From Peptoniphilus stercorisuis (GTDB lineage Bacteria > Bacillota > Clostridia > Tissierellales > Peptoniphilaceae), in the NCBI RefSeq assembly GCF_017874395.1, contig NZ_JAGGLJ010000003.1, forward strand, positions 1-64,000: a DNA stretch of 64,000 bases, written 5' to 3'. The translations under genes were made by a program, and so were the position numbers. The notes under the pieces were generated by a model. That model ran no database searches, was not told where the DNA came from, and saw nothing but the letters and a program-made list of their open reading frames with translations. Shown here one piece after another: positions 17,238-26,988 of this stretch. Position 1 is the stretch's first letter. Every line of letters starts with the position of its first letter.

Positions 17238-19316
17238 ATGAAAAAAAACGTATTAGAAGAATTTGGTTCAATGACCTTTAATAAGGCTAAGATGAAGGAA
17301 AAATTACCATATCCTGTCTATTTAAAATGGAAAGAAGCCTTAAGGACAAATAGAGATTTAGATAGAGAAAGTGCCGATACAATAGCTCATGCAATGAAAG
17401 AGTGGGCAATTGAAAAAGGTGCAACACATTATTCACATTGGTTTCAACCACTTAATGGGCTAACTGCTAAAAAACAGGAGGCTTTTTTAGATAGGTCAAA
17501 AGAAAATGAACCTATGAATAGATTTTCAGGCAAAGAACTAATTAAATCTGAATCAGATGCATCATCATTTCCAAGTGGTGGAATAAGATCAACTTTTGAA
17601 GCAAGAGGATATACTTATTGGGATTTAAGTGCAAACTCATTTATATTAGATAATGTATTATATATTCCAACTATATTTTTATCCTTTACAGGCGAAAAAA
17701 TTGACAAAAGAGCTCCACTTTTAAATTCTATAAATGCTCTTTCAAAAGAAGGTTCAAGAATTGTAAATCTTTTTGAAAAGTCAGTTCACACTTATAGAGT
17801 TAGACCAAAGATAGGGCTTGAGCAAGAGTTTTTCTTAGTTGATAAATCCCTTTATGAAAAAAGATCAGATTTATTAAATTGTGGAAGAACATTAGTAGGC
17901 GCAAGACCACCTAAGGGACAAGAACTTGATGATCACTATTTAGGAGTTATTCCAAGAAGAGTTATGAACTTTTATGAAGATGTTAACAAAGAACTTTGGG
18001 CTCTTGGAATTTATGCAAAAACTGAACACAATGAAGTAGCTCCATGTCAGTTTGAAATAGCTGTTTTATTTGAAAATGCAAATATATCAATTGACGATAA
18101 TCAACTTGTAATGAGTATTTTAAAATCAACAGCACTAAAACACAATCTTGTATGTCTGCTTCATGAAAAACCCTTTAATGGTGTAAATGGAAGTGGAAAA
18201 CACAATAATTATTCAATAAGTACAAATTATGGTTTAAATTGTTTTGAACCTGGGAAAAATCCTAGTGAAAATTTCATATTCTTATTATTTACAGCAGCAA
18301 TAATTGAGATAACAGATAAATATCAAACACTTTTAAGACTTAGTTCATCATCTGTTTCTAATGACTACAGACTTGGAGGACATGAAGCACCTCCTGCAAT
18401 AGTTTCACTGTTTTTAGGAAGAGATCTAGAAGATGTATTTAAGTCTATTGCCTATGAAGATTTTTCTTTAAGAGATTATGAAGATAATGTAAAAATCAAT
18501 AGTTTAGGTTATGTGAAAAAAGATAAATCTGATAGAAATAGAACATCAACAGTTGCATTTACTGGAAATAAATTTGAATTTAGAATGCTTGGTTCTTCAA
18601 AATCAGCATCAGATATTAATATTGTAATTAATACAGCTATGTCTAAGGCACTAAAGGATATGGCAGATAGATTAGAAAATATTGATGAAGAAAAATTAGA
18701 AGAAGAGGCTTTAGAAATTGTAAAAGAAAAATATCTAAATCATAAAAGAGTTATCTATGATGGAGATAATTATTCAAATAATTGGATAGAAGAAGCTAAA
18801 AAAAGAGGACTTAAAAATTATCCAAGATTTTTAGATGCTCTATTAGGTGCAAAAAATGAAAATGCACAAGAACTTTTTATAGAAGAAGAGATTTTTACAG
18901 AAAAGGAAATAAATGCAGTTTATGATGTATTTATGGAAGAGATAATAAAACATCATAGACTTGAAATAAGAATATTAAATGCTATGATTACTAAAGATAT
19001 AATTCCATCAGCAATGAGAGAAATTAAAGAAATATCTTCAGTACTTTCCTTTGTGGAAAATAATGAGTTAAGTAAAATATTAAATATTTTAAACATAAAT
19101 ATAAATAAGCTATTAAAATTGAAAAATGATTTGAAAAATATATATGAAGATTCTCTAAAACTTACAGATATAAAAGATCAAGCTGTTTTATTACAAAATC
19201 AAGCTGTAAGTATTATGGAAGAAATTAGAAATATATCTAATGAAATAGAAGAAAATGTAAGTAGAGAAAATTATAATATCCCAACATATGAAGATATTTT
19301 CAATTCGTTAATTTAG
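17238..19316 (+). CDS. glnN: Glutamine synthetase type III
   Basis: Makes glutamine from glutamate, ammonia and ATP. GSIII signatures are present: EFGSMTFN near the N-terminus, GGIRSTFEARGYTYWD, GLEQEFFLVD (metal-binding Glu) and EHNEVAPCQFEIA. The 692-residue length is typical. The ATG at 17238 follows ATGGAGG; a longer frame from 17175 runs through the leader terminator and is spurious. The gene is followed closely by pyrG (8-base gap), itself a glutamine-using enzyme. Its expression is probably gated by the leader terminator. Confidence 0.95.
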   Translation: MKKNVLEEFGSMTFNKAKMKEKLPYPVYLKWKEALRTNRDLDRESADTIAHAMKEWAIEKGATHYSHWFQPLNGLTAKKQEAFLDRSKENEPMNRFSGKELIKSESDASSFPSGGIRSTFEARGYTYWDLSANSFILDNVLYIPTIFLSFTGEKIDKRAPLLNSINALSKEGSRIVNLFEKSVHTYRVRPKIGLEQEFFLVDKSLYEKRSDLLNCGRTLVGARPPKGQELDDHYLGVIPRRVMNFYEDVNKELWALGIYAKTEHNEVAPCQFEIAVLFENANISIDDNQLVMSILKSTALKHNLVCLLHEKPFNGVNGSGKHNNYSISTNYGLNCFEPGKNPSENFIFLLFTAAIIEITDKYQTLLRLSSSSVSNDYRLGGHEAPPAIVSLFLGRDLEDVFKSIAYEDFSLRDYEDNVKINSLGYVKKDKSDRNRTSTVAFTGNKFEFRMLGSSKSASDINIVINTAMSKALKDMADRLENIDEEKLEEEALEIVKEKYLNHKRVIYDGDNYSNNWIEEAKKRGLKNYPRFLDALLGAKNENAQELFIEEEIFTEKEINAVYDVFMEEIIKHHRLEIRILNAMITKDIIPSAMREIKEISSVLSFVENNELSKILNILNININKLLKLKNDLKNIYEDSLKLTDIKDQAVLLQNQAVSIMEEIRNISNEIEENVSRENYNIPTYEDIFNSLI

Positions 19317-19324
19317 GAGGAAAT

Positions 19325-20923
19325 ATGACTAAATTTATTTTTGTAACAGGTGGAGTAGTTTCAGGTATAGGCAAGGGAATAACAGCGGCAAGTATTGGTA
19401 GAATGCTAAAAGACAGAGGTCTTACAGTATTTATGCAAAAATTTGATCCTTACTTAAATATAGATCCAGGCACAATGAGTCCATACCAACATGGAGAAGT
19501 TTTTGTAACAAAAGATGGAGCAGAAACAGATCTTGATTTAGGACATTATGAAAGATTTATAGATGAAGAACTTACTAAAAGAGCAAGTATTACAACTGGT
19601 AAAGTTTATTCAAAGGTTATAAATAAAGAAAGAAGAGGAGATTATAATGGACAAACAGTTCAAGTTATCCCTCATATAACAGACGAAATTAAAAATGCAG
19701 TATATAAAGCAGCTAAAGAATCAAAGGCAGATATTGTAATAACAGAAATTGGTGGAACAGTAGGAGATATAGAGTCACTTCCATTTTTAGAGTCAATTAG
19801 ACAAATTCACTCAGAAAATGAGCAAGATGATGTATTATTTGTTCACACAGTATTAGTTCCACAAATTCCAGGATCAGATGAACTTAAAACAAAACCAACT
19901 CAACATTCTTTCAAAGAGCTAATGAGTAATGGAATTAAAACAGATATTATTATAATAAGATCTGATGGAGAAATAACTGATTCAATTAAAAAGAAAATTT
20001 CACTATTTTGTGATGTGCCAGTTGATGCAATAGTTCAATCTAAAAATGTAGAATTAATATATGAAGTTCCACTAGTATTTAAAGACCAAGGACTTGATAA
20101 GTACATTCTTAAAAAATTAAATTTAGACAATGAAATAATTTCTCAAAACTCTTGGGAAAATATGGTAGAAAGATTTAAATCAGCAGACAAAAATCTAAAT
20201 ATTGGACTTGTTGGAAAATATACAGAACTTCATGATGCATATTTATCAGTTATTCAAGCACTTTTTGATGCAGGATATGAAAATGGTGCAAAAATAGATA
20301 TTAAATGGATAAATGCAGAAGAACTTGAAGATGAAAAAAATGTAAATGAAGTATTCAAAGACTTAGACGGAATAATTGTTCCAGGTGGATTTGGAAGTCG
20401 TGGAACAGATGGAATGGTATTATCAAGTAAATATGCAAGAGAAAACAATATTCCTTTCTTTGGAATATGTTATGGAATGCAAGTAGTACTAATAGATCTT
20501 GCAAGAAATGTATTAGGATTTAAAGGTGCAAATAGTACAGAAATAGATCCAGATACTAAATATCCAATTATTGATTTATTAGAAAACCAAGAAGAAATTG
20601 ATGAAATTGGTGGAACACTAAGACTTGGAAACTATGAATGTTCATTACAAGAAGGAAGTAAAGCAAGAAGTCTTTATAATGAAGAAAAAGTTCTTGAAAG
20701 ACATAGACATAGATATGAATTTAATAATGATTACAAAGAAGATCTTGAAAAAGCTGGAGTAGTTTTCTCTGGAATAAATGAAGAACTTAATCTTGTAGAG
20801 ATAGTGGAATTAAAAGAGCATAAACACTTTATAGCTTGTCAATTCCACCCAGAATTTAAATCAAGACCAAATAGAATACATCCACTATTTGATGGATTTG
20901 TAAAAAGCTGTATTAATAAATAA
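19325..20923 (+). CDS. pyrG: CTP synthase
   Basis: Converts UTP to CTP using glutamine and ATP. N-terminal synthetase domain (KFIFVTGGVVSGIGKG) and C-terminal class I glutamine amidotransferase with nucleophile motif FGICYGMQ, followed by HPEF catalytic His/Glu. Length 532 residues is standard. Shine-Dalgarno TAGGAGG overlaps the glnN stop, so the two genes are co-transcribed. Confidence 0.97.
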   Translation: MTKFIFVTGGVVSGIGKGITAASIGRMLKDRGLTVFMQKFDPYLNIDPGTMSPYQHGEVFVTKDGAETDLDLGHYERFIDEELTKRASITTGKVYSKVINKERRGDYNGQTVQVIPHITDEIKNAVYKAAKESKADIVITEIGGTVGDIESLPFLESIRQIHSENEQDDVLFVHTVLVPQIPGSDELKTKPTQHSFKELMSNGIKTDIIIIRSDGEITDSIKKKISLFCDVPVDAIVQSKNVELIYEVPLVFKDQGLDKYILKKLNLDNEIISQNSWENMVERFKSADKNLNIGLVGKYTELHDAYLSVIQALFDAGYENGAKIDIKWINAEELEDEKNVNEVFKDLDGIIVPGGFGSRGTDGMVLSSKYARENNIPFFGICYGMQVVLIDLARNVLGFKGANSTEIDPDTKYPIIDLLENQEEIDEIGGTLRLGNYECSLQEGSKARSLYNEEKVLERHRHRYEFNNDYKEDLEKAGVVFSGINEELNLVEIVELKEHKHFIACQFHPEFKSRPNRIHPLFDGFVKSCINK

Positions 20924-20927
20924 GAAG

Positions 20928-20956
20928 TTGAAAAAAACTTTAATATAATATAAAAT
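20928..20956 (+). promoter_or_regulatory. Promoter of cysS T-box transcript
   Basis: TTGAAA (20928-20933), 17-base spacer, TAAAAT (20951-20956), directly before the T-box leader. Confidence 0.55.
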
Positions 20957-20985
20957 TAAACTTAGTTAAATAGTTTAAAAGGCTA

Positions 20986-21172
20986 AGAAATAGGAGATTG
21001 TATTGAAACTTTTAAGAGAACAGTTTTAGTTGCTGAGAGAAACTGTAAAGAAGATTTACAAGTGTGCACCAGTGGAGCCTTGTGGATTGATCTCCTTATA
21101 GATTTTAAGTATAAATTAGAGTGGAACCACGGAAATATAATATCGTCTCTTAGCGGAGGCGATTATTTTTTT
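20986..21172 (+). promoter_or_regulatory. T-box leader, cysteine-specific
   Basis: Stem I is closed by TAGGAGAT (20991-20998) with ATCTCCTTA (21090-21098). The specifier codon is TGC (Cys) at 21065-21067. The T-box core GAGTGGAACCACGG lies at 21119-21132. The terminator is ATCGTCTC / GGAGGCGAT (21142-21163) with a T-rich tail. Uncharged tRNA-Cys binding should stabilise the antiterminator and switch on cysS and the genes after it. Confidence 0.9.
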
Positions 21173-21185
21173 ATGGAGGGAAATT

Positions 21186-22586
21186 ATGAAATTATATAAT
21201 ACTTTAACAAGACAAAAAGAAGAATTTATACCACTTAAAGCAGGTCATGTTACTATGTATAACTGCGGACCTACAGTATATAATTTTATACATGTTGGAA
21301 ACGCAAGACCTTTATGTGTATTTGATACATTAAGAAGATATTTTATATTTAAGGGATTAGATGTAAAATTCGTAGTAAACTTTACAGATATTGATGACAA
21401 AATCATCAACAAAGCAAATGATGAAGGTGTAAGTTTTACAGATATAACAGAAAGATATATAAAAGAGTTTAAAAAAGATGCAGGAGGACTTAATTTATAT
21501 GAATACGAAACAATTAACCCTCGTGCAACAGAGCATATTGATGAAATAATAGATTTTATATCAAAACTAATTGAAAAAGGTGCAGCTTATGAAGTTAATG
21601 GAGATGTTTATTTTAATATAGATGCAGCAAAAGACTATGGTAAACTTTCTCACAAAAAACTTGAAGATTTAATTTCAGGAGCAAGAATAAATATAAATGA
21701 AATTAAAAATAATCCTGCAGACTTTGCACTTTGGAAAGCTAAAAAAGAGGGAGAACCTGCATGGAACTCACCTTGGGGCGAAGGAAGACCAGGTTGGCAT
21801 ATTGAGTGTTCAGTAATGGCTAAGACACTTCTTGGAGATACAATAGATATTCACTCAGGTGGAGAAGATTTACAATTCCCACATCATGAAAATGAAATAG
21901 CACAATCTGAAACTTGTAATGAGGTTCCTTTTGCAAAATATTGGCTACACAATGGAATGATTACTGTAAATAATGAGAAGATGTCAAAATCTAAAAATAA
22001 CTTCTTTACAGTTCGTGAAATTTCTGAAGAGTATGATCTTGAAGTATTGAGATTTTTCTTATTAACAGCTCATTATCGTTCACCAATTAACTTCTCAAGA
22101 GAGGTAATGGATCAATCTAAAAACTCACTTGAAAGAATATATAATGCAAAAAATAAATTAGAAGAACTTTTAGAATTAACAGAAGAAAAAGACTATTCAC
22201 AAGAAGACAAAGAATATCTTGGAATTATAGAAAAAGAATCAAAAGAAATGTTTGTAAATTCTATGGACGATGATTTAAATACAGCAGATGCAATTACTGC
22301 AATATTTAATCTTGTAAAGGCAGTTAATACAAACTTAGATGAAAAATCAAATAAAAAAATAGTAATAGATTCACTTAATATGTTAATGGAACTTTCAAAA
22401 GTACTTGGAATTTTAAATAAAGAAGAAGAAAATATAGATGAAGAAGTAGAAAGTTTAATTCAAGAAAGAGAAGATGCAAGAAAAGACAAAAACTTTGCAA
22501 GAGCAGATGAAATAAGAGATATTTTACTTTCTATGAATATAGCAATAGAAGATACAAGGACAGGAACTAAATGGAAGAGAATTTAA
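21186..22586 (+). CDS. cysS: Cysteinyl-tRNA synthetase
   Basis: Class I aminoacyl-tRNA synthetase charging tRNA-Cys. HIGH-type motif HVGNARP, zinc/Cys site in MYNCGPTVYN, GWHIECSVMA, and KMSKSKNNF are present; 466 residues. ATG follows GGAGGG. First gene of a translation-linked operon conserved in Gram-positives (cysS-mrnC-rlmB-rae1), controlled by the upstream T-box. Confidence 0.97.
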   Translation: MKLYNTLTRQKEEFIPLKAGHVTMYNCGPTVYNFIHVGNARPLCVFDTLRRYFIFKGLDVKFVVNFTDIDDKIINKANDEGVSFTDITERYIKEFKKDAGGLNLYEYETINPRATEHIDEIIDFISKLIEKGAAYEVNGDVYFNIDAAKDYGKLSHKKLEDLISGARININEIKNNPADFALWKAKKEGEPAWNSPWGEGRPGWHIECSVMAKTLLGDTIDIHSGGEDLQFPHHENEIAQSETCNEVPFAKYWLHNGMITVNNEKMSKSKNNFFTVREISEEYDLEVLRFFLLTAHYRSPINFSREVMDQSKNSLERIYNAKNKLEELLELTEEKDYSQEDKEYLGIIEKESKEMFVNSMDDDLNTADAITAIFNLVKAVNTNLDEKSNKKIVIDSLNMLMELSKVLGILNKEEENIDEEVESLIQEREDARKDKNFARADEIRDILLSMNIAIEDTRTGTKWKRI

Positions 22587-22996
22587 TGTTTTTAAATGTA
22601 TCAGATAAGGTTTATGATGAAAGTTCTATAAGAGAACTTTCTCCCTTAGCTCTTGCATTTTTAGGAGATGGAGTTTTTGAACTCTTAGTTAGAACAGAAC
22701 TTCTAAACAAAAATAAAAATCCAAAAACACTTCATAGAGAAGCGATTAAATCAGTTAAGGCATCAGCTCAAGCTACAAAAATAAATAGAGTAATAGATAT
22801 TCTTACAGAAGAAGAGCTAGGTGTCTTTAGAAGAGGAAGAAATGCAAAATCTCATACAATGCCAAAAAATGCAACTGTTAGAGATTATAAAGAGGCAACA
22901 GGACTTGAAGCGCTTTTTGGATATCTTTATTTACTTAATAAAGGCAGTAGAATTTTAGAATTATATAGTTTAATGGAGGAAGATAGTGAAAGTTGA
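22571..22996 (+). CDS. mrnC: Mini-ribonuclease III
   Basis: RNase III-like endonuclease that matures 23S rRNA in Gram-positives but lacks the double-stranded-RNA-binding domain. The catalytic segment [19 protein letters not shown] (about 22-40) and [23 protein letters not shown] match MrnC; 141 residues. It overlaps cysS by 16 bases. ATG 22586, just after the cysS stop, is an alternative start. Confidence 0.93.
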   Translation: MEENLMFLNVSDKVYDESSIRELSPLALAFLGDGVFELLVRTELLNKNKNPKTLHREAIKSVKASAQATKINRVIDILTEEELGVFRRGRNAKSHTMPKNATVRDYKEATGLEALFGYLYLLNKGSRILELYSLMEEDSES

Positions 22997-23744
22997 AATT
23001 ATAGCAAATACTCCAAATCCAGATGAGGTAATAGCACAAGCTGCAAAACTTTGTTATTCACAAGTTGGAGTTAATGAAATTAAAGAAAAACTTACAAAAG
23101 AAAATACTGATAAGTTTCTTAAAATGTTAATGAGCTTTTCTCATGCATCACCACTAGAGCATGCAAGTTTTACCTTTGCAGTAGAGGGAGTATCAAGAAC
23201 ACTTACTCATCAATTAGTAAGACATAGAATAGCAAGTTATTCTCAACAATCACAAAGATATGTAAAGCTTGATAATTTTGAGTATATTATCCCTCCAGCA
23301 ATTGCAGAAAATGAAGAAGCTCTTAAAATCTATAGAGAAATAATGGAAAAAGATAAAGAGGCTTATGGAAAAATCTCTGAACTTCTTATAAAAGATAAAG
23401 CAAAAAAATATATAGAAGCAGGACTAGATGAAGAAAAAGCTTATAAAAAAGTTGAAAAAGAATCTATTGAAGATGCAAGATATGTATTTCCAAATGCTTG
23501 TGAGACAAAAATTGTCTTTACAATGAATGTAAGAACTCTACTACATTTCTTTGAACTTAGATGTTGTAATAGAGCACAATGGGAAATAAGAGAACTTGCA
23601 ACAAAGATGCTAATAGAATGTAAAAAAGTAAGTCCAATATTATTTGGAAATGCAGGACCAGCTTGTGTAAGTGATAAATGTCCTGAGGGAAAGATGACTT
23701 GTGGAAAAGCAGTAGAAGTACGCGAATATTTTAAAAGTCTTTAA
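22986..23744 (+). CDS. thyX: Flavin-dependent thymidylate synthase
   Basis: Makes dTMP from dUMP with methylene-tetrahydrofolate and FAD, without ThyA. The ThyX motif RHRxxS is at residues 79-84, extended by S89 and R91. Start is GTG 22986, preceded by ATGGAGGA and overlapping mrnC by 11 bases. Thymidylate synthase is not a usual member of the cysS-mrnC cluster of Bacillus, so this insertion between mrnC and rlmB is lineage-specific. Confidence 0.95.
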   Translation: MKVEIIANTPNPDEVIAQAAKLCYSQVGVNEIKEKLTKENTDKFLKMLMSFSHASPLEHASFTFAVEGVSRTLTHQLVRHRIASYSQQSQRYVKLDNFEYIIPPAIAENEEALKIYREIMEKDKEAYGKISELLIKDKAKKYIEAGLDEEKAYKKVEKESIEDARYVFPNACETKIVFTMNVRTLLHFFELRCCNRAQWEIRELATKMLIECKKVSPILFGNAGPACVSDKCPEGKMTCGKAVEVREYFKSL

Positions 23745-23753
23745 GGGTGAAAA

Positions 23754-24494
23754 ATGAAAGAATATATTTATGGAAGAAATCCAGTAATTGAAGTATTAAA
23801 AAATAGAAAAGTCGATAAGTTATATATTCAAAAGGGCGACAAAGAAGGTTCTATTAAAAAAATATATGCCCTTGCAAAAGAGCAAAGTATTTTAATTACA
23901 GAAACAAATAAAAAAAAGTTAGATGAAATGTCTAAAGGAGAAAACCACCAAGGAATAGTAGCCTTAGTAAGTGGATTTGAATATTCCTCTCTTGATGAAA
24001 TAATAGACTCTTGTGATGAAAATGGAAGAGTTTTAATACTTGAGAGAATTGAAGATCCTCATAATTTAGGTGCAATAGCAAGATCTGCAGAAGCTGCAGG
24101 ATTTAATGGAATTATAATACCAAAACATGGATCTGTTTATGTAAATGATGCAGTATATAAAACATCTGCAGGAGCAATAGAAAATATAAAAGTTACTATT
24201 GAAACGAATTTATCACAGGCAATAGATAAATTAAAAGAAAATAACTTTTGGGTTTATGGAACAGATATGGGAGAAGAATCCTATTCTGATACAGATCTTA
24301 CAGGAAGAGTTGCAATAGTAATAGGAAACGAAGGCCGTGGTATTGGTCATAGTGTAAAGAAAAATTGCGACAAAATAATTTCCATTCCAATGAAGGGTAG
24401 TATTAATTCATTAAATGCATCTTGCGCTGCATCAATTATTATGTTTGAAGTATTAAGACAGGAAAATGAAAAAAATATATTACAAAAAAGATGA
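23754..24494 (+). CDS. rlmB: 23S rRNA (guanosine-2'-O-)-methyltransferase RlmB
   Basis: SpoU/TrmH-type methyltransferase. N-terminal EYIYGRNPVIEVLKN substrate domain, then the knotted SPOUT domain with ERIEDPHNLGAIARSAEAAG, IVIGNEGRGI and SINSLNASCAASI. 246 residues. It overlaps the next gene by 29 bases. TrmH-family specificity cannot be fully proven by sequence, but this context favours RlmB. Confidence 0.92.
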   Translation: MKEYIYGRNPVIEVLKNRKVDKLYIQKGDKEGSIKKIYALAKEQSILITETNKKKLDEMSKGENHQGIVALVSGFEYSSLDEIIDSCDENGRVLILERIEDPHNLGAIARSAEAAGFNGIIIPKHGSVYVNDAVYKTSAGAIENIKVTIETNLSQAIDKLKENNFWVYGTDMGEESYSDTDLTGRVAIVIGNEGRGIGHSVKKNCDKIISIPMKGSINSLNASCAASIIMFEVLRQENEKNILQKR

Positions 24495-24999
24495 GAAATA
24501 TCTTTTTGTAGATGGCTACAATATAATTAATTCTTGGGAAAAATTAAAAAATTTATCTTCACAAAATCTTGAGGACACAAGACAAAAATTAATGGACGAA
24601 ATGTCTGAATTTGCAATATTTACAGGAGAATCAGTAATTCTTGTATTTGATGGCTATATGGTAAAAAAATCCCCTGGAGCAATTTATAAGTATAAGGGGA
24701 TTTTAGTAGTATATACAAAAGAGTTTGAAACAGCAGATCATTTTATAGAAAAAGAACTTCATGAAATCGGAAGACTAAGACAAGTAAGAGTTGCAACTTC
24801 TGATAATGTAGAGCAACAAATGATATTATCAAGAGGTGGAACTAGAATATCTGCAAGAGAACTTGAAATAGAAGTAGAAAATGTAAAAAATAATATAAAT
24901 AAGAAATCAGTAGAACTTAAAAATTCAAATCAAAAAATAAATGCAATAGATGACAAAACTCTGGAAAAATTAGAAAAGTTAAAAGAAAAAATTAATTAA
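24466..24999 (+). CDS. NYN-domain endoribonuclease, YacP/Rae1 family
   Basis: PIN-like NYN nuclease of 177 residues. The acidic motif FVDGYNIINSW, VILVFDGYMVKK and ATSDNVEQQMILSRGG mark the metal site. The Bacillus homologue (Rae1, YacP) cleaves mRNA in the ribosomal A site and is encoded in the same cysS-mrnC-rlmB order. Last gene of the T-box operon; no clear terminator follows. Confidence 0.88.
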   Translation: MKKIYYKKDEKYLFVDGYNIINSWEKLKNLSSQNLEDTRQKLMDEMSEFAIFTGESVILVFDGYMVKKSPGAIYKYKGILVVYTKEFETADHFIEKELHEIGRLRQVRVATSDNVEQQMILSRGGTRISARELEIEVENVKNNINKKSVELKNSNQKINAIDDKTLEKLEKLKEKIN

Positions 25000-25031
25000 A
25001 TCATATTTCATTTATGTTACAAAGAGTAAAT

Positions 25032-25080
25032 TTTCTGTAACAGAAATTTAAAACTAGCAAGTAGCTATAACTGTTATAAT
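25032..25080 (+). promoter_or_regulatory. Putative promoter and palindrome before SLH-only gene
   Basis: A perfect palindrome TTTCTG-TAA-CAGAAA lies at 25032-25046 and a consensus TATAAT at 25075-25080. The -35 hexamer is poor, which would suit an activator bound at the palindrome. Low-confidence inference. Confidence 0.35.
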
Positions 25081-25125
25081 GTAGGTAGTTAAACTATGTT
25101 ATAACAAGTGAAAAAGGTGAAATAG

Positions 25126-25791
25126 ATGAAAAAGGGTAAAAAGGTGCTATTAATTTTATTTACTTTTCTTATAATCTTTAATTCATCTTCAATTTATGCA
25201 CAAAAGTTTCAAGATACAAAGGGGCATTGGGCAGCAAGCTATGTAGATAAACTTTCAGATTCTGGAATAATGACTGGATATGATGGGAATAATTTTAAAC
25301 CTGATTCTTATATTTCCAGGGCAGAATTTTATTCAGTAGTAAATCAAATGGCAGGACTAGACAAAACTTATACTGTTACGTTTTCAGATGTATCAACATC
25401 AGATTGGTTTTATAATGATGTTGCAAAGGGAATAAAGGCAGGTTATTTAACACCAACAACTGGAAATCTTAATCCAAATAAACCTATAACAAGACAAGAG
25501 GTTACAGGAATACTTGGATATATGTACAAAGTAACTCCTGATGAAAGTGTACTTAAAAAATTTAAGGATCAATCAGCAATATCATCAGATAATAGAGGAT
25601 ATACAGGAGCCCTTGTAAAACTTAAAATAGTAGATGGTTACGAAGACAATACTTTTAGACCAAATGCTGGCATAACAAGAGGGGAAATTTCAAAGATAAT
25701 TTGTCTATTAATGGATGGCTATGGTCTTCCTGGCAAAAGAGTAGTAGTTGATAGTAAAATCAAATTTGGAGACAGAAGTCTCTACAAATAA
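25126..25791 (+). CDS. Secreted SLH-only protein
   Basis: Signal peptide 1-25 (cleavage after IYA) followed almost entirely by three SLH repeats, about 27-75 (FQDTKGHWAASYVDKL), 85-140 (FSDVSTSDWFYNDV) and 147-200, then a short basic tail. With no effector domain the protein can only coat or compete for wall-polymer sites, or serve as an adaptor. ATG 25126 follows AAAAGGTGA. Monocistronic with terminator. Confidence 0.88.
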   Translation: MKKGKKVLLILFTFLIIFNSSSIYAQKFQDTKGHWAASYVDKLSDSGIMTGYDGNNFKPDSYISRAEFYSVVNQMAGLDKTYTVTFSDVSTSDWFYNDVAKGIKAGYLTPTTGNLNPNKPITRQEVTGILGYMYKVTPDESVLKKFKDQSAISSDNRGYTGALVKLKIVDGYEDNTFRPNAGITRGEISKIICLLMDGYGLPGKRVVVDSKIKFGDRSLYK

Positions 25792-25809
25792 AAAAGAGTT
25801 TTTACAAGG

Positions 25810-25833
25810 AAGAGCTGTAAAAGCTCTTTTTTT
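25810..25833 (+). terminator. Terminator after SLH-only gene
   Basis: Seven-base stem AAGAGCT / AGCTCTT with loop GTAAA and a T tract. Confidence 0.88.
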
Positions 25834-25887
25834 ATTACTTAGTTTTTTCTTCTTAAACCCTGTGATATAATTATCTTGGAGGTAGTA

Positions 25888-26988
25888 ATGGAAAAGTTTA
25901 CTCAGAAGCAAAAGAAAATAGGATTAATTGCAATAATAGTAATTGCTGCATTGATCTTTATATTTATAAATAGAGGAAGATTAAATCACAATAAAGAAAT
26001 TAAAAAAGAACTTACAATTGGAATAACAGATAGTGCAAAAGACTTTCATATAAGTTCACAATCAACAATGTTATGGGATGATAAAACACTATATTTTTGT
26101 GACAAATCAGGAGAACCCTTTAAGAAGATAACTAGAAAAGAAGAAAATTTAACAGTATTTTTTACAAATAATTATGCTTTTATATATGATCCAGATATTA
26201 AAAAGTTATATGAATACTCAGAGCTTGGAGAACATTTAAATACAATAAAAGTTCCAGCAGAAGTATTTAATGTAGAATACCAAAATAAAAATATAATAAT
26301 ACATGCAAAAAGAAATGGTACAGAATACTTATACAATTTAAAGACAGATGGAAGTCTTAATGAAGCATATAAAACAGATAATTATATATTGACCTATGAT
26401 ATAGAAGAGCCAAAGAAAAACTATGCAGTAACAGAAATTACAACATCGGCAAATGGATATAAAAATATCCTAACTTATGCAATAGATGGCGAGAAAAAAA
26501 CTAAAGAGGCATTATCAGAAGTAGGGCTTTTTGTCTGTTCAAATAAAAAATCAACAACACTTATAACAGATAAAAATATATATAAATTTACAAAAGATGA
26601 AAATATAACAAAGAAAGTTCCAAATATAAGCGATGTAATAAGCGATGGAAATAATTTATATTTACTTCATAGTGGAATAATATCAAAGTACAATAAAAAC
26701 TTAGAAGAAACAGAAAAATATATATTAGCAGCAAATGTAGAAAAAATTATAAAAGTTTCAAATTCTCTATATGCCTATGGAAAAAATGACATTGGAGGAG
26801 AAATAGGAACTAGAAATGAATTTTATACAAGACTTGGATCATCAGTAGAAAAAGTTGAAATAAATGGACTTACAATAGCTGCCTTAAAAGAAGGCCGAGT
26901 ATCTATTTATAAAGTTGTAAATTCAAGAGATCATAATAAAAATACATTAAAGGATATATCTAAGGAGCAAGATAAGAAAAATGACTAG
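25888..26988 (+). CDS. Membrane-anchored extracytoplasmic protein, beta-propeller-like
   Basis: 366 residues from ATG 25888, which follows GGAGGT; an upstream TTG at 25876 is less likely. One membrane helix near residues 10-29 after a basic N-terminus, then a long outside domain made of repeating short beta motifs (LWDDKTLYFCDKSG, AFIYDPDIKKLYEYSELG, LYNLKTDGSLNEAY, LYLLHSGIISKYNKN), suggestive of a propeller; possibly the DUF5711 group. The function is unknown. It overlaps the MscS gene by eight bases, so the two are co-expressed and may share a role in envelope stress. Confidence 0.65.
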   Translation: MEKFTQKQKKIGLIAIIVIAALIFIFINRGRLNHNKEIKKELTIGITDSAKDFHISSQSTMLWDDKTLYFCDKSGEPFKKITRKEENLTVFFTNNYAFIYDPDIKKLYEYSELGEHLNTIKVPAEVFNVEYQNKNIIIHAKRNGTEYLYNLKTDGSLNEAYKTDNYILTYDIEEPKKNYAVTEITTSANGYKNILTYAIDGEKKTKEALSEVGLFVCSNKKSTTLITDKNIYKFTKDENITKKVPNISDVISDGNNLYLLHSGIISKYNKNLEETEKYILAANVEKIIKVSNSLYAYGKNDIGGEIGTRNEFYTRLGSSVEKVEINGLTIAALKEGRVSIYKVVNSRDHNKNTLKDISKEQDKKND

